Assembly: GCF_002584535.1 (NCBI RefSeq)
Contig: NZ_NUOT01000013.1
Coordinates: 90,501-154,500 of the forward strand
DNA length: 64,000 bases
Reading direction: 5' to 3'
Source: Bacillus cereus
Lineage (GTDB): Bacteria > Bacillota > Bacilli > Bacillales > Bacillaceae_G
In this document: positions 8,199 through 18,253 of the stretch, piece after piece
Layout: every line of letters starts with the position of its first letter
Numbering within the stretch: position 1 is the stretch's first letter
The notes under the pieces: model-generated
Seen by the model: only the letters and a program-made list of their open reading frames with translations
The model's database searches: none
What the model was told of the DNA's origin: nothing
Position numbers and translations under genes: made by a program

Positions 8199-10565
8199 TT
8201 AGGATGCTTTTTTCAAATCAATTTGTGCAAGCACTGGGTCATGGTCACTCATACGGCCATGTTCCTTCATAATGTTGGAATTTAAATGTACCGGATCCAC
8301 AACTGTATGTGGTGCCATATTATTTGTTACTAAAACATGATCTAATACTTGTGCATTGCCGTCATGAATATATGTGTAACGATTTTCTTTCGAAACCGTT
8401 TCTAACATATCTTGCATGATATCGCCTTTTAATGCTTGCAGTGGTTTCGAGAATTCAAAGTCATTCATATCACCAACTACAACCACTGGTGCATTCACAT
8501 CTCGTTTTTGAATATCTTTTACAAAGCTGTTCACTTCCTGCGCCAGTTGAACGCGTTTCTCTTCACTCTTTAATACAAGAGGTTGAATTTTTCCAAACGG
8601 CGTCGCATCACCAAGTTTTGAATTTAAATGACTTGAAATAACAACAATATTTTGCCCTTGGAATTTAAACTCCGCAGCTAGCGGTTTACGAGTATTATCA
8701 AATACCGGATTATCTTGTCCAATGCGCGTCGGGTTTGTTGCTAACAGCTTTGGATTCTTTTCTAATTTCACACGTGATGGATTATAGAAGAAACCAACGC
8801 GAATGTTCGCTCCCGGTGCCCCGCCATCTTGGTTGTTTTGCGGAGCAACTTCTACATATTCATACTTAGGTCCATGAATTTCTTGCACAGCATCAATAAT
8901 ACGCTTTGCACTTAATGAAGCATCTGTTGTTCCGTCATTCGTTGATCCATTATTATCTTGCATTTCTTGTACACCAATAATGTCTGGCATCTTTAAATTA
9001 TATTTAATAGCATATGCCATTGCTTTTACCTTTTCATCAGATGTTTCTTTTGCATTCGCTGAAAAGTTTTCAATGTTATATGTTGCCACTGTTAATTTTC
9101 CAAGACGAGGCTGAATATTAGCGCCTGCTTGTTTAAACCCGCCATCCGTTACAGATGGTAATTCTGTTACCGGCGAAATACGATACGCACCATAGTCATA
9201 GCCGACTACACCTGTGATATCTCCATTAAATGTATCTCCTGATTTTGCTACATAATCACGAGGTACTTTTAAAGAAAGACGTTCTGGATTGAATTGATTC
9301 TCGCCTAACAATGGTGTTCCATATTTTGTAGTGACCTTATCTCCACCATTTGCAACTGTTACATATAAATTTCCATTTTTCTGCGGTCCAACAATTTGAG
9401 GAGTTGGCATTGTCACGCGCATACCCTCTATACTTTCATAGAAATCAATTGCATCTTCCTCTGGATCAAATACACCAAATGCATCATTATCAATAATTTG
9501 ATCTGGAATCTTTACACCCTTTTCACCTAATACAGTTGCTTCTGGCAACTGTTGATGATTTGCTTTCACTGAGGCATTGCTCGCTTTAATTTCTGTGATG
9601 GCTAAATCTGTATCAAATCTGTCAGCGTATCCAGCTCCAATAAATTCTTCTACCTCACCATCAACGTGCACAAGATCTCCTACTGCTACATTCGCTTCTT
9701 TCTTATAGACATAAATTCCTTCTGAAGTTGCCGTGTCTTCGTCAGGCTGCGAGTCTTGCATATAAAAACCATTCTTATCTAACGCTGTTACGACACCTTC
9801 TACATTTCGTACTTTCTTCCCATTATAAGGAGAAACATGTGATTTCCCTTGAATATCATGAATACGAACTTGCTCACCTTTTATAATTGTAAAAGAAAAT
9901 GTCGAAACTTCTGAAGGTGCAAGTCCTTCTTTCACTGCAATTGCTTTTATCACACTGTTCTCATTTATAACAATCGATTCATTATAACGAATACTTTTAT
10001 CTGTTGGAACAGAGCCATCTAATGTATAGTAGATTGTTGCTCCTTCTGTACTTGTGGTTAATGTTACTGCTGTTCCTTTTTCAATTTCCCCACCATTTGG
10101 TGATGCAGTCACATCACTTACACGGTTTTCCGTTTGTCCTTGAAACTTATATGCTGTTACGGACTTTAAACCAGGGCTACCAAAATAAAGCTCAAGCGTC
10201 CCTGTTAATTGAACTTTCTTCCCAACATTTTCAGGATGATCTTTTACATTCACTGCTGCTCTCACGTCACCTTTTGGCAACTGAACAGGCATGATTTTCG
10301 CAGGATCTGTCTCATTTGGAGAATCTGCAATTGCAACATTCGTATCTCCAAATTTCGCAGGATCTTTCGTGTACTTAGAAGGCCCTTCTGTATATCCAAC
10401 AATATACCCTTCCACTATCCCTTTACTGCTTCCTTGCTGCTTAAACAGTTGAATTGCATCCTGCACAGATAATACAGAATGTTCTTCTGCTTTTACTAAA
10501 GTTCCAGTAAATGAAATCAGTAGTATAAATGATAGCAAGATACTTACTAGTTTCTTCAAATTCAT
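8199..10565 (-). CDS. Secreted multidomain nuclease (YhcR/endonuclease-exonuclease-phosphatase type)
   Basis: 788 residues with a signal peptide (hydrophobic residues 9-23, cleavage near VKAEE). In order: a DUF6359-like domain (about 30-140); a chitobiase-type segment (about 145-225, ATIYYTLDGSVPT); OB-fold-like segments (about 230-470, containing NVEGVVTALDKNGFYMQD); and a C-terminal endonuclease/exonuclease/phosphatase domain. The latter carries NIENFS, GVQEM, SSHLNSK, VVGDMNDF and MSDHDPV, so the metal-binding and catalytic Asn, Glu, His and Asp residues are intact. It is an extracellular DNase or phosphohydrolase. No LPxTG anchor is visible at the C-terminus, so it is probably released. 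It is monocistronic, sharing the terminator at 8164-8196. Confidence 0.87.
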   Translation of the reverse strand: MNLKKLVSILLSFILLISFTGTLVKAEEHSVLSVQDAIQLFKQQGSSKGIVEGYIVGYTEGPSKYTKDPAKFGDTNVAIADSPNETDPAKIMPVQLPKGDVRAAVNVKDHPENVGKKVQLTGTLELYFGSPGLKSVTAYKFQGQTENRVSDVTASPNGGEIEKGTAVTLTTSTEGATIYYTLDGSVPTDKSIRYNESIVINENSVIKAIAVKEGLAPSEVSTFSFTIIKGEQVRIHDIQGKSHVSPYNGKKVRNVEGVVTALDKNGFYMQDSQPDEDTATSEGIYVYKKEANVAVGDLVHVDGEVEEFIGAGYADRFDTDLAITEIKASNASVKANHQQLPEATVLGEKGVKIPDQIIDNDAFGVFDPEEDAIDFYESIEGMRVTMPTPQIVGPQKNGNLYVTVANGGDKVTTKYGTPLLGENQFNPERLSLKVPRDYVAKSGDTFNGDITGVVGYDYGAYRISPVTELPSVTDGGFKQAGANIQPRLGKLTVATYNIENFSANAKETSDEKVKAMAYAIKYNLKMPDIIGVQEMQDNNGSTNDGTTDASLSAKRIIDAVQEIHGPKYEYVEVAPQNNQDGGAPGANIRVGFFYNPSRVKLEKNPKLLATNPTRIGQDNPVFDNTRKPLAAEFKFQGQNIVVISSHLNSKLGDATPFGKIQPLVLKSEEKRVQLAQEVNSFVKDIQKRDVNAPVVVVGDMNDFEFSKPLQALKGDIMQDMLETVSKENRYTYIHDGNAQVLDHVLVTNNMAPHTVVDPVHLNSNIMKEHGRMSDHDPVLAQIDLKKAS

Positions 10566-10829
10566 CGTCCTCCCCTAATTTTAATATTCTCTTAGCATGT
10601 ATTATCATAACAAAAAATTCTTTATAAAGAACTTAAAATTCGACAAATTTTACAAAAAATTAATCTCATACTTCCGTATGAGTCTGATATTACAATTTCC
10701 ACATCATTCTTTTAATATAAGTAGAACTCATACAGAAAGAAGTGAAATGTTAATCTTGTATCTTGCAGACAGGTATTTTACTTTTGAAGGGGAATTATTA
10801 TAATAAAATATTAAGATAAGGGTGAAAAC

Positions 10830-11092
10830 ATGAAAAGAGTATTAATAAACAAAGCTTCCTATTTAGATAAATCCGAATTAGAGCGTTTGAATACTGCTAT
10901 ATACTTTGCCGAGAAAGCTCACGAAGGGCAATTTCGAATTTCAGGTGAACCCTATATTACTCACCCAATTGCAGTTACAGAAATCTTACTAGACTGTAAA
11001 GCCGATATCATAACTTTAGTGGCAGCATTACTACACGATGTGGTAGAAGATACAAATTACACAATTGAGGAAATACGTGATACGTTTGGTGA
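10830..11092 (+). pseudogene. Truncated RelA/SpoT-type HD domain gene (5' fragment)
   Basis: The first about 88 residues are the N-terminal HD hydrolase region of a RelA/SpoT-like or MESH1-like (p)ppGpp hydrolase. EKAHEGQFRISGEPYITHPIA carries the first metal His region and LLHDVVEDT the HD pair. The family needs about 175 residues or more, but from about 11092 the reading changes and the frame ends at 11144 after a non-homologous tail. A plausible ribosome site (GGGTGA) lies before ATG 10830. The missing 3' half, and the 2H-type sequence that directly follows, show a deletion that joined two genes. The fragment lacks the distal metal ligand and is unlikely to be active. Confidence 0.8.
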
Positions 11093-11098
11093 AAAAAA

Positions 11099-11473
11099 GT
11101 GGAGAAATTTTGTAAACAAATGCCTTCTTTCACTTTATCTTTAGGAAAACCACAATTCTTTGGAAAACAAGTTTTATTCTTAAGTGTAGAAGACTCAAAA
11201 GTTTATAAACTACATCGTCTTTTAGTACAAGCAGTCCCTCCATCAGATGATTTGATTAAAAGGTATATGGAAATGGAACAGTATCATCTCCATTTAACGC
11301 TTGGACAAACCCATTGGGGTTTAACTTCGGATGAATTGGTACAAATGGAACAAGTGGCTAGAGATGAATTTACACCATATCCTGAGTGGACCGTTAATTT
11401 CATAAGAATTTATCAAGAAATAGAAGAGAATAAATATCAACCATACAAAGACATTCCGTTTTTAAATTTGTAA
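11099..11473 (+). pseudogene. 2H phosphoesterase (2'-5' RNA ligase-like) gene, 3' fragment
   Basis: In another frame from the HD fragment before it. The protein has one visible HxTx motif (HLHLTLGQ at about residues 72-79) of the 2H phosphoesterase/2'-5' RNA ligase superfamily, preceded by FLSVEDSKVYKLHRLL. The family normally has an N-terminal half with the first HxT motif, which is absent here. The nominal GTG at 11099 has no ribosome site. With the truncated HD gene directly upstream, this is best explained by a deletion with one end in each gene. Confidence 0.75.
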
Positions 11474-11623
11474 ACTTAAAGATACATTGACTTCTGATAA
11501 CGATAATTATGTAAATGAGCTATCCAAATGGATGGCTTATTTTATTTTTTTGCTTAGCGTGATTTTTTTCCGAAATGCTGGCGATACCCCATTAATTAGA
11601 TATAGTATGTGAAATTTTAAAAG

Positions 11624-11655
11624 AAGACACTCAATTCGAGTGTCTTTTCTTTTTG
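11624..11655. terminator. Terminator between convergent units
   Basis: AAGACACTC and GAGTGTCTT with a five-base loop and T-rich flanks. It ends the lipoprotein gene on the minus strand and any plus-strand transcript from the chimeric scar. Confidence 0.82.
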
Positions 11656-11664
11656 TAGATAATA

Positions 11665-12192
11665 TTATTGAAGATTTACTCGAACTTCTTCTTCTGATAA
11701 GGAAATTGGTTTGAAGATTAATTGAAGCTTAGGATCTCCTTGTTTTGATTCGAAAGCAATAGTTCCAGTTATTTTCCCATTTTGTGCAAGTTTTCCAAAA
11801 TTTAATTGAGTATCTTGGTTAATCATAGTTAACGTTGGATCTACAATATTTCCTTCACTGTTTTGTAAACTGAAATCGTGAGCATTATAATGTATTTCTT
11901 CTTTTCCGCCGTTTTCTATAGTTACATTAGCGATTAAAAATTCATGACCCTCTTTAGGTTTATCGAATTCTCCACCTGGAGACTTTTCAACATTTGTAAC
12001 AGTTAATTTGTGATTTCCAAGATTAATTGTTTCGCCAACTTTAAATTTTTTTTTCTCTTCTTTCTTTTCAGTTGTTTGTTCTGTTTTTGTATCATTTGAT
12101 ACTTTCTTGGCAGTTTCTTCTGTATCACTACATCCCGCTAGACTGATAGCAAGCGCTCCAGTTATAACGAGTGTACCCATCTTCTTATACAT
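11665..12192 (-). CDS. DUF4352 lipoprotein
   Basis: 175 residues with a lipoprotein signal: positively charged start, hydrophobic core and lipobox LAGC with Cys21, so it is anchored outside the membrane. A lysine/glutamate-rich linker (residues 24-48) leads to a DUF4352 immunoglobulin-like domain (about 50-170; LTVTNVEKSPGG, EFLIANVTIENGGKE, GTIAFE). Such proteins are common in Firmicutes; their function is not known. It is monocistronic with the terminator at 11624-11655. Confidence 0.87.
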   Translation of the reverse strand: MYKKMGTLVITGALAISLAGCSDTEETAKKVSNDTKTEQTTEKKEEKKKFKVGETINLGNHKLTVTNVEKSPGGEFDKPKEGHEFLIANVTIENGGKEEIHYNAHDFSLQNSEGNIVDPTLTMINQDTQLNFGKLAQNGKITGTIAFESKQGDPKLQLIFKPISLSEEEVRVNLQ

Positions 12193-12341
12193 TTCGTTTC
12201 CTCCAATTATATAAAATATATGATTCCTGAACTATCATAACAAATATGGTTACAACTTTTTTGTCAGATTATGTCGAACATAAAAAAAAGAGAGCATAAG
12301 CTCTCAGATGGAAAATGTTTCTTCTACAAGGGGTTACCATA

Positions 12342-12480
12342 CATGCCCATCAACTTAAGAATTCAGAACTATCCCAAAACGAAAAAATGAGCTTTTTTAT
12401 TACAAGTTAGGACAAAATCTCGTTCTGGGGGTAGTTGTATTTTCTTAGCTTGATAGCGATGTGGTGGTATCCCATAACCG
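12342..12480 (-). mobile_element. IS231-like element end (right-end remnant)
   Basis: Bases 12342-12361 read CATGCCCATCAACTTAAGAA, which I recall as the 20-bp terminal inverted repeat of IS231-type elements. Inside it, on the minus strand, a frame of about 36 codons ends in TAG at 12371-12369 (ending NKKAHFFVLG), consistent with the last part of a transposase. No further transposase and no second inverted repeat are found, so this is a remnant. The IR identity is from memory; the coding reading is inference. Confidence 0.6.
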
Positions 12481-12571
12481 AATCTATATTAACAAAAGGT
12501 GTTTTCACGTATAGAAAGCATCTTTTCAATCAACAACAAAGGGATCTTTAATGAACCAGAATGCCTTCGCT

Positions 12572-12727
12572 GTTATAAAGTGAAGCTTTAATCAGTGGGG
12601 GTTTTCTCCCTCCCCACTGATTATTAGTTAAACCAATCGAGCTTTTACGGACAGTGCATCTCCCACCTAACTTCTTTGCTTTCGCTGAATTTTGAAGTGG
12701 GAGTGTTACTGTCCGTTAATGCGGGAT
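12572..12727 (+). repeat. bcr-like dispersed repeat, longest copy in the window
   Basis: About 155 bases with nested inverted repeats: AATCAGTGGGG with CCCCACTGATT, and ACGGACAGT (12647-12655) with ACTGTCCGT (12708-12716), which encloses TCCCACCTAACTTC and GAAGTGGGA arms. Partial relatives occur at 7131-7188 (inverted), 45150-45222 and 46724-46831. Folding and dispersal fit the bcr repeats of the B. cereus group; I cannot say which number. Together with the IS231-like remnant it fills the 587-base gap before the SDR gene. Confidence 0.78.
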
Positions 12728-12779
12728 AAATCCAACTTTCTAGTAAGTCGATAATCTTACTCCATAATGCTCCGCAAGA

Positions 12780-13520
12780 TTAAAGCGTCTGTCCATTATC
12801 AATTGTAAATATTTGTCCCGTAATAGATTCCTGGATTAATTGAAAAAGAATCGCTTCGGCAATATCATCTGGTGTTGAAATTCTTTGAAGTGGTAGATTC
12901 CCCGCCAGTTGGTACATTTTCTCTTCATTACCTGCCCACCACCTTGTATCGACTGCACCAGGAGAAATACTATTTACTCTAATGTCAGGTGCTAATGCAA
13001 TTGCGAGCGATTTTGTCATCGTATGAATGGCTGATTTTGTTGCGGCATACGGTACGGATGATCCTAATCCCGTTATCCCTGCAACGCTTCCCATATTCAC
13101 AATCGCACCTGATTTTTTCTCCTTCATATAAGGAACAACAGCTTGTATACAATGAAACATCCCTTTCACGTTCACACTAAAAAGGTCATCCCACACTTGA
13201 TCCGTTACAGACTCTAAATCATCCATAGGTATTTGAGCTGTTATACTCGCATTATTCACTAAACAATCGACTGTTCCAAAAAAATGAACAGTTTGAGATA
13301 CCATATCCTCTACTTCTTCTTTTTTGGCTACATCTGCTTTCAAAGCCACCGCGGTACCTCCTCGCTGCTTTATTTCATTCACAGTTTCTAACGCTTCTTT
13401 TTCGGAACGGCTATAATTCACCACAACTTTCGCTCCTAAACTCGCTAATCTCAACGCAACAGCCTTTCCAATACCTGTGCCACCGCCTGTTATAATGGCT
13501 ACTTTATCTTTTATATTCAT
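12780..13520 (-). CDS. Short-chain dehydrogenase/reductase (SDR)
   Basis: 246 residues of the classical SDR family: NAD(P) motif GGGTGIGKA (about 12-20), NNAS at 89-92, catalytic Ser/Tyr/Lys with YAATKSA (Tyr and Lys present), and a C-terminal DGQTL. NYSRSEKEA after the second strand suggests NADPH use. It is divergent from a LysR-type regulator starting 121 bases away, the usual layout where the regulator controls the enzyme gene. The substrate cannot be inferred; FabG-like or glucose dehydrogenase-like activities are alternatives. Confidence 0.88.
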   Translation of the reverse strand: MNIKDKVAIITGGGTGIGKAVALRLASLGAKVVVNYSRSEKEALETVNEIKQRGGTAVALKADVAKKEEVEDMVSQTVHFFGTVDCLVNNASITAQIPMDDLESVTDQVWDDLFSVNVKGMFHCIQAVVPYMKEKKSGAIVNMGSVAGITGLGSSVPYAATKSAIHTMTKSLAIALAPDIRVNSISPGAVDTRWWAGNEEKMYQLAGNLPLQRISTPDDIAEAILFQLIQESITGQIFTIDNGQTL

Positions 13521-13641
13521 TTTAAAATCTCCTCACTGTATCTGATTTGATTTCATTTTATCTTCGTTCGTTTGAGGAGTATAATACTGAATAATGACTA
13601 TGGTATCATTTTAAATAATACCTAGGTGGAGGGATCTATTC

Positions 13642-14475
13642 TTGGAAAGCCATGACTTATGGATTTTTAAGCATGTTGCAGAACTACAATCAATCTCTAG
13701 AGCTGCTGAAAAGTTGGGATATGTACAACCAAATATAAGTCAGCGAATTAAAAACTTAGAAGCTGAACTCGGCGTTAAAATATTAAAGCGCAATAACAGA
13801 GGAGTAACATTAACGGAAGAAGGAAAAGTATTATTAGATTACACAAATGAAATTATGTCTTTAATGAATGAAGCGAAATCAAAAATAAACCCTGAGAAAT
13901 GGAGAGATTCTTTAACACTTGGGGCATCTCAAACTATTTCTGCGGTGAAAGTACCTCAACTATTTTCTTCTTTTTTTGAGTCACATACAAATATTGATAT
14001 GAAGCTAAGAACGAATGATAACGCAAAGTTACAAGAAATGCTTTTGTATGGAGAACTTGATGGGATTTTTTTAAGCGGTGCATATAATGATTCACAATTC
14101 GAAAGTGTGTACAGTTATTTTGAAAATATGATACTCATTTTACCAAAAGATACTCTGCCCGAAAATCAAACTTTACTTGTAAACAGTGATCCAAATTGTA
14201 TATATAGAAAGAAACTATTAGATTATCGTCATATGAATAACTTTGACCAAAGGACGATACTGGAATTTGATTCGCTTGAATCGATTATGCAAGCTGCTCA
14301 CGATGGGCTTGGTATTACGATCGTACCTACTAATGTTGTATATAGCCGAAATAAGCCAAAAACAATTCATTATGAAGAACTGCCCGAAACAGTCGAAATT
14401 GATTTTGTGATTAAACGTAGAAAACAGCAATCGCAAGGCTTAAAGAAATTCATTCGTTTTTTGCGAGAGTTATAA
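13642..14475 (+). CDS. LysR-family transcriptional regulator
   Basis: 277 residues. The N-terminal winged HTH is clear (AAEKLGYVQPNISQRIKNLE, about residues 21-40), followed by LTEEGKVLLDY and a periplasmic-binding-protein-like effector domain from about residue 90. The start is TTG at 13642, seven bases after GGTGGAGGGA. It is divergent from the SDR gene and probably regulates it and itself from the 121-base intergenic region. The co-inducer is unknown. Confidence 0.9.
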   Translation: MESHDLWIFKHVAELQSISRAAEKLGYVQPNISQRIKNLEAELGVKILKRNNRGVTLTEEGKVLLDYTNEIMSLMNEAKSKINPEKWRDSLTLGASQTISAVKVPQLFSSFFESHTNIDMKLRTNDNAKLQEMLLYGELDGIFLSGAYNDSQFESVYSYFENMILILPKDTLPENQTLLVNSDPNCIYRKKLLDYRHMNNFDQRTILEFDSLESIMQAAHDGLGITIVPTNVVYSRNKPKTIHYEELPETVEIDFVIKRRKQQSQGLKKFIRFLREL

Positions 14476-14597
14476 GTGTAAAGCAAAAGCCCCTTCAGGT
14501 TTCTAGATATATTGATGACTGATGAGTGAGGTAATATATAGTAAATGAAAGTTTATCGGTGCAAACTCGAATATATCGTCACTTTAGCAAACAACGA

Positions 14598-14627
14598 CAA
14601 AAAAAGGAGCCTACTGGCTCCTTTTTT
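14598..14627. terminator. Terminator of the hem operon
   Basis: AAAAAGGAGCC and GGCTCCTTTTT with a TACT loop, directly after the hemY stop on the minus strand. Confidence 0.9.
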
Positions 14628-16049
14628 TTATTGCGCAATTAATTCCGCTTCATTTATTTTTTCCAAATAAGACAACACATGCTTTACTGCTGCCTCACCT
14701 TGATCGATACAATCTGGAAGACCTGATCCGCCGTAAGAGCTACCAGCTAAATAAACGCCTGGTAATTCTTTATCCATAAATGTTTTTAACTTTGTCATAC
14801 GTTCTTTATGCCCCACAGTATATTGCGGCATGGCATCTTTCCAGCGGCTGACAACCGTAAAGTCCGGCTCTGCTGTAATATCCATTGTTTTTTGTAAATC
14901 TTCTAATATAAAACGAACCATTTCTTCATCTGTTTGTTCGACAATTGCTTCATCACCAGGACGCCCCATATAGCAGCGAAGAAGCACTTGACCTTCCGGT
15001 GTTGTATGCGGCCATTTCTTATGTGTCCACGTACATGCTGTAATGGAAAAATCGCTATTTCGGGATACAACGAAGCCTGTACCATCAATATCACGCTTAA
15101 TAGCTTCTTTTGGAAAGGCTAATGCAACATTAGCAACCGACGTCGATGGAACATTGCGGAAGAAACGAAACTCCTTATACTGTGCAAACATAGACGGCAA
15201 TACTTTGTGAGATGCAGCAACCACAATAGAGTCCGCCTCAATTTCTTTTCCATTGCTCAGCGTAATCGTATAACCATCGCCCATTTTTGCGACTTTTTCA
15301 ATCCGAGTCCCCTTCACAATAGTCCCATCTTCTAGCTGCTCTTCTATTCTTTCTACAATAGATTGCAGCCCTGTTTTCAATGTTAAAAAGATCCCTTGCG
15401 GCGCTGCATCCCTTTCTTTCTTCGGGGCCAAATTACGCATACCGAGTGAAATACTCCGATATTTCTGCTCTACTTGATAAAACTGCGGGAATGTCGCCAT
15501 TAAGCTCATTTGATCAATATCTCCCGCATAAATCCCAGATAACAATGGTTCGATTAAATTTTCAACCACTTCATTTCCTAAACGACGACGGAAAAATTGA
15601 CCAAGTGATTGATCAGAAACAGGCTTTGAACGAGGTAATACAAAATCAAAACCTGCTCTTACTTTACCAATCGGAGAGAACAATTCTGAAAATAGAAAGG
15701 GCGTAATTTGCGTTGGAATTCCCATCATGGATCCACTCGGCATCTTATGTAATCGGTTGTTCACAAGAACAAATGACTGACCAGTTGCGTTGTTTACAAG
15801 CGCATCTCCAAGGCCTAATTCTCTGGCTAACCTGGCTGCACTTTCTTTTCTTTCTAAGAAAGAATCTGGACCGCGCTCAATTGTAAATCCATCTTTTCGA
15901 ACGGTTTGAATTTTGCCGCCAAGCCTACCCGACGCTTCTATTAGCAATGTATCAATCGGCAATCCTTTTTCGCGAACTTCTTTTTGTAAGTAATACGCTG
16001 TTGTTAAACCTGTAATTCCACCACCGATGATAACAACTTTCTTTTTCAA
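14628..16049 (-). CDS. hemY: Coproporphyrinogen III oxidase (CgoX/HemY type)
   Basis: 473 residues. The N-terminal FAD dinucleotide motif is VIIGGGITGLTTAYYL, followed by EASGRLGGKI and ERGPDSFL; near the C-terminus is VYLAGSSYGGSGLPDCI. This oxygen-dependent flavoenzyme oxidises coproporphyrinogen III to coproporphyrin III in the coproporphyrin-dependent heme route of Gram-positive bacteria (historically protoporphyrinogen oxidase). It is the last gene of hemE-hemH-hemY, 24 bases after hemH, and ends at a strong terminator. Membrane association is typical of the family. Confidence 0.95.
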   Translation of the reverse strand: MKKKVVIIGGGITGLTTAYYLQKEVREKGLPIDTLLIEASGRLGGKIQTVRKDGFTIERGPDSFLERKESAARLARELGLGDALVNNATGQSFVLVNNRLHKMPSGSMMGIPTQITPFLFSELFSPIGKVRAGFDFVLPRSKPVSDQSLGQFFRRRLGNEVVENLIEPLLSGIYAGDIDQMSLMATFPQFYQVEQKYRSISLGMRNLAPKKERDAAPQGIFLTLKTGLQSIVERIEEQLEDGTIVKGTRIEKVAKMGDGYTITLSNGKEIEADSIVVAASHKVLPSMFAQYKEFRFFRNVPSTSVANVALAFPKEAIKRDIDGTGFVVSRNSDFSITACTWTHKKWPHTTPEGQVLLRCYMGRPGDEAIVEQTDEEMVRFILEDLQKTMDITAEPDFTVVSRWKDAMPQYTVGHKERMTKLKTFMDKELPGVYLAGSSYGGSGLPDCIDQGEAAVKHVLSYLEKINEAELIAQ

Positions 16050-16073
16050 AATGGCTCCTCCTTTCCCATTGTC

Positions 16074-17009
16074 TCACGAAACTTCTGCTTGTTTCTTTAA
16101 CACGACATCTGCTAAGCAAGAAATAAATGCATCTGATGCATTTGGCATTTCCGGACGATAATACTTCGCTCCAATTTCTTCTGTAACAATTTTACATTCA
16201 ATATCATTGTCATACAACACTTCTAAATGTTCAGCTACAAATCCAACCGGTGCATATACAAATGAAGTGTAGCCGTATTTTTCATGTAGTTCCCTCGTTA
16301 AATCTTGTACATCTGGCCCGATCCATGGGTCCGGTGTATTGCCCGCACTTTGCCAACCGACCGCATAATTAGGAACTTCTGCACCACGTGCAATATAATC
16401 AGCTGTTTCATTTAACTGTTCTGGATAAGGATCACCTAAAGCGATGATTTTCTCTGGTAAACTATGCGCAGATACAATTAACACTGCTTTTTCAAGTTCT
16501 TCTTCTGTCATACTGCTATATACTTTTTTCACTTCATCTACCCAATACTGAATAAATTTCGGTTCTTTATACCAGCTATCGATACCGTGAATTGTTAGAT
16601 TTCCGAGTTTCTCTGCTTCTTCTTGTGCTCTGCCGACATATGATTTTACGCTGAACGTAGAATAATGTGGAGCAAGAACAAGGGCAATTGCTTCTTCAAT
16701 CCCATCGTTATGCATAGCTTCTACAGCATCCTCAATGAAAGGTTCAATATGCTTTAATCCAAGATACATATGGAACTCTACGTTATCCTGCATCCCGTTT
16801 AAATGTTTTTCTAACTTTTTCGCTTGTTCTAATGTAATAGTAGCTAAAGGAGAAATACCACCAATTGCGCGGTAACGTTCTGTCAGGTCCTCTAACATTT
16901 CTGGACTTGGCTTTCGTCCTCTGCGAATATGTGTATAGTAACGTTCAATATCTTCTTCTTTATATGGTGTTCCGTATGCCATTACAAGCAAACCAATTTT
17001 CTTTTTCAT
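16074..17009 (-). CDS. hemH: Coproporphyrin III ferrochelatase (CpfC/HemH)
   Basis: 311 residues, the normal length of Bacillus ferrochelatase. It inserts ferrous iron into coproporphyrin III. The start LLVMAYGTP, the catalytic histidine region [12 protein letters not shown] and the [10 protein letters not shown] segment with its conserved glutamate are all present. It lies 14 bases downstream of hemE and 24 upstream of hemY, so the three form one operon. A paralogue is common in the B. cereus group but only this copy is in the window. Confidence 0.95.
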   Translation of the reverse strand: MKKKIGLLVMAYGTPYKEEDIERYYTHIRRGRKPSPEMLEDLTERYRAIGGISPLATITLEQAKKLEKHLNGMQDNVEFHMYLGLKHIEPFIEDAVEAMHNDGIEEAIALVLAPHYSTFSVKSYVGRAQEEAEKLGNLTIHGIDSWYKEPKFIQYWVDEVKKVYSSMTEEELEKAVLIVSAHSLPEKIIALGDPYPEQLNETADYIARGAEVPNYAVGWQSAGNTPDPWIGPDVQDLTRELHEKYGYTSFVYAPVGFVAEHLEVLYDNDIECKIVTEEIGAKYYRPEMPNASDAFISCLADVVLKKQAEVS

Positions 17010-17023
17010 ACACCTATTCTCCT

Positions 17024-18070
17024 TTACTTCGCTAACTGTCCTTTAGAATACTCATGAATAAATGACGTCAAACGCTTTAATGTATCTGGATTTACTTCCG
17101 GGAATACACCGTGACCTAAGTTAAATACATAACCAGGTTGTTTCATCCCTTGATCTAAAATTGTTTTTACATGTTCTCTGATAACGTCCCATGGTGCAAG
17201 TAAGAATGAAGGATCCATATTACCTTGTACCGCTTTATGAATACCGCGCCCGCGCGCTTCTTCAATTGACAAGCGCCAATCAAGCCCAACTACATCAAGA
17301 GGTAAGTCATTCCATTCATTTGCTAAATGCCCTGCTCCAACGCCGTGCATGATCATCGGAACGTCCATTGTGCGAACTTCCGTGAAAATACGCTCCATCG
17401 CAGGTTTAATAAATGTGCGGTAATCTGCTACATTCACCGTTCCAACCCAAGAATCAAAGACTTGTACTGCTTTTGCTCCTGCTTTAATCTGTGCTTTCAA
17501 ATATGTGATTACCATATCAGCAAGCTTATCCATTAAGGCAAACCAAGCTTTCGGCTCTGCATACATAAACGCCTTTGTTTTATGATAGTTACGAGAAGGT
17601 CCTCCTTCAATCATGTAACTCGCTAATGTAAATGGCGCCCCTGAAAAACCAATTAATGGAACATCTAACATCTCATTTGTTAATAAACGAATTGTATCTA
17701 ATATGTATGGAACATCATCTTCTGGATGAATTTCACCAAGCTTCTCTACGTCTTGTAAAGAACGGATTGGATTATCAATAACCGGTCCAATTCCAGATTT
17801 AATTTCAACATCGACACCGATTGCTGGAAGTGGTGACATAATATCTTTATACAAAATCGCTGCGTCAACATTATATTGATCAACTGGAAGCTTTGTAACA
17901 TATGCACATAGCTCTGGATTGTGTGTAATTTCAAATAAAGAATACTTCTCTTTTATTTTTCTATATTCAGGTTGTGAACGACCTGCTTGTCTCATATACC
18001 ATGCTGGTACATATTCTGTTTGTTCCCCCATGCATGCTTTTAAAAATGTCTCATTTATAGTTCTTACCAA
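17024..18070 (-). CDS. hemE: Uroporphyrinogen decarboxylase
   Basis: 348 residues. [16 protein letters not shown] and [10 protein letters not shown] form the signature of the family, which removes four acetate carboxyls from uroporphyrinogen III to give coproporphyrinogen III. I place the start at the TTG at 18070 ([11 protein letters not shown] follows): GGAAGGGAG lies eight bases upstream, while the longer frame to 18094 has none. First gene of hemE-hemH-hemY. A 180-base gap separates it from the pbpF-like gene upstream, so it probably has its own promoter. Confidence 0.95.
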   Translation of the reverse strand: MVRTINETFLKACMGEQTEYVPAWYMRQAGRSQPEYRKIKEKYSLFEITHNPELCAYVTKLPVDQYNVDAAILYKDIMSPLPAIGVDVEIKSGIGPVIDNPIRSLQDVEKLGEIHPEDDVPYILDTIRLLTNEMLDVPLIGFSGAPFTLASYMIEGGPSRNYHKTKAFMYAEPKAWFALMDKLADMVITYLKAQIKAGAKAVQVFDSWVGTVNVADYRTFIKPAMERIFTEVRTMDVPMIMHGVGAGHLANEWNDLPLDVVGLDWRLSIEEARGRGIHKAVQGNMDPSFLLAPWDVIREHVKTILDQGMKQPGYVFNLGHGVFPEVNPDTLKRLTSFIHEYSKGQLAK

Positions 18071-18253
18071 GACCCTTGCTCCCTTCCTTACCAATGCTTC
18101 TAGCGAATCCTATCCTACTTATTTATCTTTTTTTACTATACAGCTTGTAAAACAAAATGCATAACATTATATACGTTGTTCATGAAATTGACACAAACGT
18201 TCGTAAAACCGCTTACTATTTTCACAACATTCTTATTATATCACAAGCAAAAA

